Source: Clostridia bacterium (GTDB taxonomy: Bacteria; Bacillota; Clostridia; Christensenellales; Aristaeellaceae). From it: DNA of 48,408 nt. This document shows positions 42,180 through 48,408 of the stretch, piece by piece (the first letter of the stretch is position 1; every line of letters starts with the position of its first letter). The DNA is taken from contig JAFVXE010000033.1 in the NCBI GenBank assembly GCA_017501255.1, positions 1 to 48,408 on the forward strand, in the 5' to 3' direction. The notes beneath the pieces were generated by a model. It worked only from the letters and a program-made list of their open reading frames with translations. It made no database searches and was not told the DNA's origin. A program made the position numbers and the translations under genes.

Positions 42180-43370
42180 TCATCCCCGCAGCATCTCACA
42201 AGCTGCCGCCAGTATCTCCCGACACCCGCCACCCTGCGCAAAATCAGGTCGGCCGCCGCCTTTGCCGCCCAAGGGACGGGCGCTGTCCCGCAGGAGCGAG
42301 CCCATATCAGCGGTCACATCGGTGGAACGGCCAAACACATAGCTGCACTGGTCGCCAGTTGCTGCGCCCAGCAGTGCGATGACGCCGGGGGCTTCGATCA
42401 GCTTGGAAACAAGCTCCCGGAGCAGCATAGCATCGGCCTCCACAAAGCATGCCACCATCTTGATTCCATCCGGCAGGATTTCCGCTTCCGCAAGCAGCTG
42501 ATTCATCCGGGACAGCAGCTGCTCCCGCCTGAAACCGATCAGCTGGGTCTCGGCTTCCCGCAGTTTTTCCTGCAAAGCCGCCACACTGTCAGCCAAGCCC
42601 TCCACCTTGACAGAGAGCAATTCCGCTGCCCGGTGGGCTGCCTCATGGCAACGGAAATAATCCCTCAGCGCCCGCTGGCCCGCCACAAAGGCTACCCGCA
42701 TCTTGCCCCGGGCAGGGGTGACGGAAAGAATCTTCACCAGCCCGATCTGCCCGGCAGTGGCAGGGTGGGTGCCTCCACAGGCCACCATTTCGTCATCGCC
42801 GATGGCTACGATGCGCACATGCTCACTGACCGTGGGTTTCTTGCGCAGGGGCAGCGCTGCCACTTCTTCCTCCGTGGGAAACCAGCAGCGGATGGGCACA
42901 TCCCGCTGAATGTGCTCATTCACATCCAGCTCAATGCGGCGGATCTCCTCCTCAGAAATGCGGGTAACACCCTCAGGCATGGCTACATCGATGGTGGAAA
43001 CATCCTCGCTGATATGCAGCCCGATGGTCACACCGCCCATCATGCGGTGCAACGCTCCGGCGATCATATGGTCACCGGCGTGTTGCTGCATATGATCAAA
43101 CCGTCTCGGCCAGTCAATCTGACCACGGACGGTATCCCCCACGGTCAGCGGGGAGGTGACGGTATGCCACACCAGTCCTTCCTCCACATTCACATCCACT
43201 ACCTGTGCTCCGCCCAGCATACCCGTATCAAAGGGCTGGCCACCGGAGGTGGGATAAAAGGCGCTGCGGTCCAGCAGCACGTCGAAATGGTCGCCGTTGG
43301 GCCTCAGTTCCAACACCCGGGCCTCAAAGGCAGTCAGGTAGGCATTGTCGTAATAAAGGCGTTCTGTCAT
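42180..43370 (-). CDS. AlaX-type alanyl-tRNA editing hydrolase
   Basis: 396 aa, the long AlaX form. It clears Ser or Gly mischarged on tRNA-Ala. FYPTSGGQPFDTG marks the N-terminal AlaRS editing fold. Zinc ligands sit in MQQHAGDHM (HxxxH) and MVACGGTHPATAGQIG (CxxxH). A coiled-coil linker (VAALQEKLREAETQL) leads to a C-terminal DHHA1 domain with GGKGGGRPDFAQGGG. ATG 43370 follows GGAGAG. It is in a run with an aldose epimerase and a VOC protein, 41 nt after the latter. Confidence 0.92.
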   Translation of the reverse strand: MTERLYYDNAYLTAFEARVLELRPNGDHFDVLLDRSAFYPTSGGQPFDTGMLGGAQVVDVNVEEGLVWHTVTSPLTVGDTVRGQIDWPRRFDHMQQHAGDHMIAGALHRMMGGVTIGLHISEDVSTIDVAMPEGVTRISEEEIRRIELDVNEHIQRDVPIRCWFPTEEEVAALPLRKKPTVSEHVRIVAIGDDEMVACGGTHPATAGQIGLVKILSVTPARGKMRVAFVAGQRALRDYFRCHEAAHRAAELLSVKVEGLADSVAALQEKLREAETQLIGFRREQLLSRMNQLLAEAEILPDGIKMVACFVEADAMLLRELVSKLIEAPGVIALLGAATGDQCSYVFGRSTDVTADMGSLLRDSARPLGGKGGGRPDFAQGGGCREILAAACEMLRG

Positions 43371-43411
43371 GGTGGTTCACTCTCCGTCTGATGTTCTGAA
43401 AACCTCTGGTT

Positions 43412-43813
43412 TCACACTTCCGGCACAAAATCCTCCCCCGGCTGATGCTGGGGCAGGCTAAGAAACCACCGCACCCCAAAGCGATCCCGCAGGCAGGCTG
43501 CCCACGGGCTCCAGGGCAGCGATTGCGGCTTCATCTCGATTTCCCCGCCCGGCCGAAGCAGCGCAAAAGCCTTCTCCAAGGCTGCTTTATCCGCAAAGGT
43601 TATGCCCAACTGCACCGGATTGTGGCCTGCGGTATGCTCCGCCTCCACCACCGAGAGCGCCGGTTCACCGTCCCGGCTCAGTTCCGAGTGATAATAGCCC
43701 TTGCCATCCTGCCGCAGAACGTGATAGCCCAATTCCATTTGAAAAGCTTCGCAATACAGCTTCACTGCCTCCATGCTGCCTGTTACATACAGCCCAACAC
43801 CAATCACCGCCAT
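43412..43813 (-). CDS. VOC/glyoxalase-like protein (PhnB-type)
   Basis: 133 aa. Paired beta-alpha-beta-beta-beta units are visible: VIGVGLYVTGSMEAVKLYCEAF and NPVQLGITFADKAALEKAFA, with WSPWAACLRDRFGVRWFLSL at the end. The closest group is PhnB/DUF1428-like VOC proteins; the expected metal His/Glu set is incomplete, so the reaction is open. ATG 43813 overlaps the epimerase stop by 1 nt (TGATG) and follows GGAGG by 7 nt. Confidence 0.85.
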   Translation of the reverse strand: MAVIGVGLYVTGSMEAVKLYCEAFQMELGYHVLRQDGKGYYHSELSRDGEPALSVVEAEHTAGHNPVQLGITFADKAALEKAFALLRPGGEIEMKPQSLPWSPWAACLRDRFGVRWFLSLPQHQPGEDFVPEV

Positions 43814-44691
43814 CAGATAACCTCCATCCGGTACCCGCAGGTATAGGTCATACCCACACCCAGATCAATGTGGTAGGGCTTGTCCTCAAAACGGCCGGTT
43901 TCATCAGCCATGGGCGGCAATCCCTGCCACGGCTCAATGCACAGATAGGGTGCCTGCTTGCCGGGCATGGTCCACACAGCCAGCACTTCCATCTCCGGGA
44001 AGGAGACCCGGATGCCGTGGCCGTGTTCCCTGTGCACCAGTTCCACGCTGCGGCTGTTCAGGCCAGCGAATACATAGGTATCCAGCCGGTCAAAATCTTC
44101 GTAGCGCAGGGGGAGGGTGCGGTGATCCTCCCCCAGATCCACAACAGCTTCCTCGCCCATGTAGTGCTCCGGCGTGTTCAGCAGATGACGGCCTTCCTCT
44201 TCCTTTTCAAACCGCAGCACATAATCGGTGAATTGCTCACCCTCCGCCATGGGGCAGGTGAAACCCGGATGCCCGCCGATCACAAAAGGCATGGTGTGTC
44301 CGGTGTGGTTCTCCACCACATAGCGGGTCTCGAAGCCGCCCTCCGTAAAACGGTGGGTCACACTGAGGGCAAAGTCAAAGGGGTAAACCGCTTTGGTTTC
44401 CTGGTTTTCGGAAAGGGTCAGGGTCACATAATCATCGCCCTGATCGGTCACATCAAACACCTGATACTTGGCAAAACCATGCTTGGGCACAGCGCATTCC
44501 TTACCGGCAATGGTCACCACGCCATCCTTGAGCAGATTGATGGTGGGAAACAGCACCGGGGCCGTGCTTTTCCAAACGGCAGGATCGCCGCTCCAGATGC
44601 GCTCCATCCCATCCTTGCTGACAAAACGGCGCATTTCTGCGCCCAGCTCTGCAATTTCCATCCTTGCGCCTTCGTGCTCCAAAACGATCAT
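43813..44691 (-). CDS. Aldose 1-epimerase family protein
   Basis: 292 aa. Galactose-mutarotase-like beta-sandwich: SGDPAVWKSTAPVLFPTINLL (about 35-55), KHGFAKYQVF, VIGGHPGFTCP with the catalytic His, and CIEPWQGLPPMAD with the Glu. It interconverts alpha and beta anomers of an aldose in the cytoplasm; the LacX-like subgroup is likely. ATG 44691 follows AAGGAG by 9 nt. It is the first gene of the minus-strand run, and GH27 at 46817 is another sugar enzyme nearby. Confidence 0.9.
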   Translation of the reverse strand: MIVLEHEGARMEIAELGAEMRRFVSKDGMERIWSGDPAVWKSTAPVLFPTINLLKDGVVTIAGKECAVPKHGFAKYQVFDVTDQGDDYVTLTLSENQETKAVYPFDFALSVTHRFTEGGFETRYVVENHTGHTMPFVIGGHPGFTCPMAEGEQFTDYVLRFEKEEEGRHLLNTPEHYMGEEAVVDLGEDHRTLPLRYEDFDRLDTYVFAGLNSRSVELVHREHGHGIRVSFPEMEVLAVWTMPGKQAPYLCIEPWQGLPPMADETGRFEDKPYHIDLGVGMTYTCGYRMEVI

Positions 44692-44820
44692 GATGTGTCA
44701 CTCCTTTGGTTGTCTGTGCTGATTAACATTCGCCCCGGACAGGCGCAACTCCTGCCGGGAATAAGGAAAGCCCGCCTGCACATACTAAGGGTGACAATTC
44801 ACCCCGCAAGGAGGTACTGT

Positions 44821-46089
44821 ATGAACCCTTTTGAGCAACACCCACCCAAGCTGGAAAGCTGCCTGATGGACTGGCGGGACATGACCCCCATGAGCTACGA
44901 CAAGCACACCGTGGATCCCTATACCCGCACCCGGGTGATCCTGATGAACGGCACGGAGTTTGAGAATGTGTGGTTCAGCCACCAGTTGAGCCGCAACTGC
45001 CCCAACGGGGATGTGCGCCGTGCCATTGCCATGATGCGCCGCTCCGAGCAACAGCAGCAGAAGCTGCTGGCAGCCCTGAAACCTGCCGATGAAACGCTGC
45101 TGGAGCATACCATCGGCTATGAACAGCTGGCGGTGGATCTGACCGCCGGACTGGCCAAACGGGAACCGGATCCCTATGTGAAAGCTGCGCTGGACTTCGC
45201 CCTGCTGGAGGACTTTGACCATCTGTACCGCTATGCGGACATGATGGAATCCGAAAATGGTCAGCGGGCGGAAAGCCTTGTGGGCGGCTACACGGAGATC
45301 ATGCCCGGACGGCCCACCATCGCCCATCACCGCCATCCCTACGATTCCATCAAAAAGCCCATCAACGCCAAAACTGCTGATTTGCAGACCAAGCTGTGCG
45401 TGGGCATCATCACCGCCGCAGAGCAGCAGACCATGAACTATTACATGAATGTGTGCGCTGCCTATCCCAACGATGCAGGCCGTGCCCTGTACCGGGAGAT
45501 CGGCATGGTGGAGGAGCAGCACGTATCCCACTACGGCAGCCTGATGGATGTGAACTGCACCTGGCTGGAAAACCTGCTGATGCACCAGTTCATTGAGTGC
45601 TACCTGTACTACAGCTGCATGGAGACGGAAACCGTCGCCCATATCAAGCAGGTGTGGGAGCGGCTGTTTGAGCAGGAACTGGCGCATCTGCACAAGGCCG
45701 CTGAACTGCTCTACAAGGAAGAACACAAGGATTACCAGCAGGTGGTGGGAGACGGCCAATTCCCCTCTCCTTTGAGCCTTTGCAGCAACATTCCCTATGT
45801 GCGATCCATTCTGCAGGGCACCGTGGATCTGACCGCCTGCCGGGAAAGCTATGCCCGGGTGGGGGCGCTGGAACCGGAGACGGATTTCTTCCGGTATCAG
45901 GGGCACATCAACCACGATGTGGGCAGCGTATCCAGCCATCAGGTGATCGATCAGCATATTCTGCGGTTCGGTGAGGATTATCGGTTTGAGACGGCGCCCA
46001 ATCCCATTTCTGCCCTGCGGGATCGAAAAAACGATAATGTGGATGTGGGCCGGAAGGCGGTCAAGCGAGAGCCTGCGCCGGTGATGTGA
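44821..46089 (+). CDS. Large ferritin-like protein of unknown function
   Basis: 422 aa. I do not recognise a named family. Helical, with putative diiron ligands: LLEDFDHLYRYADMME (about 123-138), ITAAEQQTMNYYM (about 198), GMVEEQHVSHYGSL (about 228-240) and FEQELAHLHKAAELLY (about 280). These ExxH spacings fit a four-helix ferritin-like domain, the repetition suggesting two helical pairs. The termini, including PNPISALRDRKNDNVDVGRK, are extra. ATG 44821 follows AAGGAGG by 6 nt; a longer open frame upstream to 43870 is antisense to the epimerase. No export signal. Confidence 0.78.
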   Translation: MNPFEQHPPKLESCLMDWRDMTPMSYDKHTVDPYTRTRVILMNGTEFENVWFSHQLSRNCPNGDVRRAIAMMRRSEQQQQKLLAALKPADETLLEHTIGYEQLAVDLTAGLAKREPDPYVKAALDFALLEDFDHLYRYADMMESENGQRAESLVGGYTEIMPGRPTIAHHRHPYDSIKKPINAKTADLQTKLCVGIITAAEQQTMNYYMNVCAAYPNDAGRALYREIGMVEEQHVSHYGSLMDVNCTWLENLLMHQFIECYLYYSCMETETVAHIKQVWERLFEQELAHLHKAAELLYKEEHKDYQQVVGDGQFPSPLSLCSNIPYVRSILQGTVDLTACRESYARVGALEPETDFFRYQGHINHDVGSVSSHQVIDQHILRFGEDYRFETAPNPISALRDRKNDNVDVGRKAVKREPAPVM

Positions 46090-46114
46090 ATGATCTGATG
46101 CGTTTCCATTTCAG

Positions 46115-46146
46115 GCTGTGCCGAAACAAACGGCGCAGCTTTTCTT
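46115..46146 (+). terminator. Terminator of the ferritin-like gene
   Basis: GCTGTGCCG pairs with CGGCGCAGC (one G-U), loop AAACAAA, followed by TTTTCTTG. Confidence 0.8.
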
Positions 46147-46173
46147 GTATTTCGTCCGGCGCTGTGATAGGAT
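46145..46173 (+). promoter_or_regulatory. Possible promoter of the NUDIX gene
   Basis: TTGTAT (46145-46150) and TAGGAT (46168-46173) are 17 bp apart, just after the terminator and 37 bp before the NUDIX start. Both boxes are imperfect. Confidence 0.4.
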
Positions 46174-46210
46174 AAACTCACAAATCCAATAGCAGAGCGA
46201 GGGCGCATAA

Positions 46211-46711
46211 GTGGAAATCTGGGACGCATATCTGAAAGACGGTACCCCGGCAAACCGCACGCTGGTGCGTGGCGAACCCATTCCCGATGGGCTGTATCAC
46301 CTGACCAGCGATATTCTGGTCAGGCATACAGATGGGGATTATCTGCTGATGCAGCGGGACACGGCAAAACCCAACTACGGCGGCTGGTTCGAGGCTTCCG
46401 CAGGCGGTTCCGCCCTTCAGGGAGAGGACAAACTGACCTGCGCCATACGGGAGTTGCAGGAAGAAACCGGCATAGCCCGCGGTACTTTCACAGAAATCGG
46501 GCGGTGCATCATCAAGGATACCATCTATCATCAGTATCTTTGCGTCACCGACTGGGACAAGGAATCCGTCAGGCTTCAGCCGGGCGAAACCATGGCTTTC
46601 CAATGGGTCAGCGAAGAAGCGTTCGCTGCATTCGTCAACTCCGGCAGAATGATTCCCCGGCAATTGGAACGGTACCAGGACTTTTTCACCCGTATGGGGT
46701 ATTTGCGCTGA
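46211..46711 (+). CDS. NUDIX hydrolase
   Basis: 166 aa. The NUDIX box GGSALQGEDKLTCAIRELQE, then ETGI (about 67-90), matches G-x5-E-x7-REUXEEXGU exactly. The N-terminus WDAYLKDGTPANRTLVRGEP is that of the IDI/YfcD-like group often called 8-oxo-dGTP or IPP-isomerase-like NUDIX proteins. The substrate is a nucleoside diphosphate derivative, not determinable here. The start is GTG 46211 after GAGGG. Confidence 0.9.
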   Translation: MEIWDAYLKDGTPANRTLVRGEPIPDGLYHLTSDILVRHTDGDYLLMQRDTAKPNYGGWFEASAGGSALQGEDKLTCAIRELQEETGIARGTFTEIGRCIIKDTIYHQYLCVTDWDKESVRLQPGETMAFQWVSEEAFAAFVNSGRMIPRQLERYQDFFTRMGYLR

Positions 46712-46726
46712 CTGCCCTCATCCGTC

Positions 46727-46755
46727 TTGACCCAAGTGCCTCCGGCAGCTATAAT
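46727..46755 (+). promoter_or_regulatory. SigA promoter of the alpha-galactosidase gene
   Basis: TTGACC (46727-46732) and TATAAT (46750-46755) are 17 bp apart, 61 bp before the GH27 start. No operator-like repeat is obvious nearby. Confidence 0.8.
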
Positions 46756-46816
46756 ACAGGCACAATCGTCTTTTGCAACGACCTGAAATCAACAAACGAT
46801 AAGGAGTGAAACACCC

Positions 46817-48076
46817 ATGAAACAGATTCTGGCAAAGACCCCGCCCATGGGCTGGAACAGCTGGGATTGCTACGGCGCTGCCGTTACCGAGGACATTGTT
46901 CGCCAGAATGCGGAATACATGGCCAAACACTTGAAACAATACGGCTGGGAATACGTTGTGGTGGATATCGAGTGGTTCCAGCCCACCGCCACCACCCATG
47001 AATACGAGCCTTTTTCCAGCTGTACCATGGATGAATACGGCCGCCTGATGCCTGCGGTCAACCGCTTCCCCAGCGCTGCTGGCGGCAAGGGCTTTGCACC
47101 GCTGGCCGAATACATCCATTCGCTGGGGCTGAAATTCGGCATCCACATCATGCGGGGCATTCCCCGGATGGCTGCCCACCGCCATCTGCCCATACTGGGC
47201 ACCTCCATCACCTGCGCCGATTTAGCCAATCCCAACTCCATCTGCGCATGGAATCCGGATATGTACGGCGTCAAGCAGGATCACCCGCAGGCCCAGAGCT
47301 ACTACGACAGCATCTTCCAGCTCTATGCCCAGTGGGGCGTGGACTATGTGAAATGCGATGACATTGCCCGGGAATATCCCCATTGCCGCCGGGAAATCGA
47401 GCTGATTTCCAATGCCAGCCGCACCTGCGGGCGGGATATCGTGCTGAGCCTGTCCCCCGGGCCTGCCCCCGTCAGCGAAGCGGAACACCTGAAGCAGTAC
47501 GCCAATCTGTGGCGCATCACCGATGATTTCTGGGATGAGTGGTATCTGCTCAAGGGTATGTTTGAGCGTGCGGAAAAGTGGTGCATCCACGCCGCTCCCG
47601 GTCACTGGCCCGATGCGGATATGCTACCCGTGGGCGCCCTCAAGCAGGATTACGACCCGGACAACCGAACCCGCTTCACCGAGGCGGAACAGCGCACCAT
47701 GATGACCCTGTGGTGCATGATGCGTTCACCCCTGATGATCGGCGCAGAGATGACCAAGCTGGACGATTTCACCAAGGCCTTGCTCACCAATGCCGATGTG
47801 CTGGCTATCCTGAAGGAAAGCTACTGCGCTCATCCGCTCTACACGCTGGAAGACAAAGCCGCCTGGATTGCTCCCCGCAAGGATGGCAAGGGCGTGTATC
47901 TGGCTCTGTTCAATCTGGGCGATGAAGAAGCGGAGCTGTCCCTGTGTCTGGACGATGCAGAGGTAGCGGACGGCCTTACTGCCACCGAGCTGTGGAGCAA
48001 GAAAAACAGCGTTACCGCTGGTCAGTTGACGGCTACGCTGCCTGCTCACGATGCGGCCGTGTGGTATGTGCGGTAA
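46817..48076 (+). CDS. GH27 alpha-galactosidase
   Basis: 419 aa. It removes terminal alpha-linked galactose (or N-acetylgalactosamine) from oligosaccharides. Family signatures: PPMGWNSWDCYG at the N-terminus, VVDIEWFQP, WGVDYVKCDD with the nucleophile Asp (about 180), and RITDDFWDEW with the acid/base Asp (about 235). The C-terminal beta-sandwich spans about 330-419. No signal peptide, so it acts on imported sugars. ATG 46817 follows AAGGAGTG by 9 nt. Its promoter (46727-46755) and the terminator at 48153 mark it as monocistronic. Confidence 0.93.
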   Translation: MKQILAKTPPMGWNSWDCYGAAVTEDIVRQNAEYMAKHLKQYGWEYVVVDIEWFQPTATTHEYEPFSSCTMDEYGRLMPAVNRFPSAAGGKGFAPLAEYIHSLGLKFGIHIMRGIPRMAAHRHLPILGTSITCADLANPNSICAWNPDMYGVKQDHPQAQSYYDSIFQLYAQWGVDYVKCDDIAREYPHCRREIELISNASRTCGRDIVLSLSPGPAPVSEAEHLKQYANLWRITDDFWDEWYLLKGMFERAEKWCIHAAPGHWPDADMLPVGALKQDYDPDNRTRFTEAEQRTMMTLWCMMRSPLMIGAEMTKLDDFTKALLTNADVLAILKESYCAHPLYTLEDKAAWIAPRKDGKGVYLALFNLGDEEAELSLCLDDAEVADGLTATELWSKKNSVTAGQLTATLPAHDAAVWYVR

Positions 48077-48152
48077 AAATGAAGTAGAAAAAGGAACTGT
48101 TGCGCATTGGTGGGAGGATTCTTAAGGAACAGTTTATCCAATGGTGAACAAG

Positions 48153-48180
48153 CGAGCATCCGACGTTCGGATGCTCGTTT
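48153..48180 (+). terminator. Terminator downstream of GH27
   Basis: CGAGCATCCGA pairs with TCGGATGCTCG (loop CGT) and is followed by TTTG, 77 bp after the GH27 stop. The T run is short. Confidence 0.7.
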
Positions 48181-48198
48181 GCATATGTAGGTGAACAA

Positions 48199-48232
48199 AC
48201 GCAATGCACCGGAACGGTGCGTATCATTGCGT
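48199..48232. repeat. Compound hairpin
   Basis: The outer arms ACGCAATG/CATTGCGT enclose the inner hairpin GCACCG-GAA-CGGTGC. No T run follows. It might be a structured RNA, a regulator site or a repeat element. Confidence 0.55.
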
Positions 48233-48349
48233 CCTCATAAAAGATGGGAATTCATTTTTCGTCTGCCCGACAAATCCAGCTAATGTTTGTCAAGCCCCTT
48301 TTTGCAGAGACACCATCGAAAAAAGGGTGCAGAAAATAAACCCACCAGA

Positions 48350-48378
48350 TTGCGGGCTAGAAAAAATAGATGTACAAT
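48350..48378 (+). promoter_or_regulatory. Promoter for a gene beyond the right edge
   Basis: TTGCGG (48350-48355) and TACAAT (48373-48378) are 17 bp apart, in AT-rich sequence 30 bp from the window end. The downstream gene is not included. Confidence 0.5.
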
Positions 48379-48408
48379 CGAAGCGATCTATCTGTAGAGC
48401 TCCATTGC

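Larger units (their letters stand above)
48077..48408. other. 332-bp noncoding tail
   Basis: No open frame with a ribosome site is convincing. It contains the terminator at 48153-48180, a compound hairpin at 48199-48232, an AT-rich patch and a promoter-like sequence at 48350-48378 pointing off the right edge. Confidence 0.6.

Overview
The window looks like chromosomal DNA of a GC-rich (roughly 58%) Bacillota bacterium, most likely a gut-type clostridium. The reasons are the strong AAGGAGG-type ribosome sites, SigA promoters with 16-18 bp spacers, a SAM-I riboswitch on metK, a CdaA/CdaR pair, RqcP, HolA, DegV, a DUF711/ACT pair and a cytoplasmic GH27 alpha-galactosidase. No species can be named from sequence alone. 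I saw no tRNA, CRISPR array, transposase or phage gene. Most genes sit in short co-directional operons separated by clear hairpin terminators.

Layout. 1-262: a very strong leftward promoter with an rRNA-operon-like leader runs off the left edge. 267-2932 (minus): exonuclease III, YfcE-type phosphoesterase and a parvulin lipoprotein. 3095-3355: a small Cys-rich DUF3795 protein. 3442-6726 (minus): a single-gene fusion of acyl-adenylating ligase, acyl carrier protein and alpha-oxoamine synthase. 7157-12480 (plus): cdaA and cdaR (c-di-AMP synthesis) followed by an unknown membrane protein, a ParA/MinD-like ATPase and an RsmF-type methyltransferase. 12537-13307: divergent ribbon-helix-helix protein and SLOG-fold protein with two interleaved inverted repeats between them. 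13359-16105 (minus): XRE-cupin regulator and a medium-chain acyl-CoA synthetase fused to a GNAT domain. 16161-16256: a GC-rich array of hairpins. 16376-21260 (minus): rqcP-ispD-ispF-comEC-holA.

21407-27367 (minus) holds two paralogous ECF sigma/anti-sigma pairs flanking riboswitch-controlled metK. The second anti-sigma protein carries a very large ectodomain that looks like a repeat/propeller region plus a solute-binding-protein domain. 27590-29928: DegV and a serine beta-lactamase-like hydrolase. 30144-36745 (plus): a run of patatin, APH-like kinase, metallo-beta-lactamase-fold protein, M42 peptidase, a ParB-like/BMP-domain fusion without signal peptide, a metallophosphoesterase and a NifX-like protein with a His-rich tail. 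36818-39653 (minus): a sugar-binding-protein-like/GGDEF fusion and a Sel1-repeat lipoprotein. 40003-41631: ACT and DUF711. 41696-44691 (minus): aldose epimerase, VOC protein, AlaX-type editing protein and an unknown. 44821-48076 (plus): a large ferritin-like protein, a NUDIX hydrolase and GH27. The last 332 bases are noncoding, with hairpins and a promoter pointing off the right edge.

The best candidates for undescribed biology are the stand-alone ligase-ACP-oxoamine synthase (a possible one-protein route to amino-ketone lipids), the solute-binding anti-sigma sensor, the cytoplasmic ParB-BMP protein with its phosphoesterase, the GGDEF protein with a ligand-binding domain in place of a DNA-binding one, and the unknown genes co-transcribed with cdaA. 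Functions are inferred from motifs read by eye; no database search was run.
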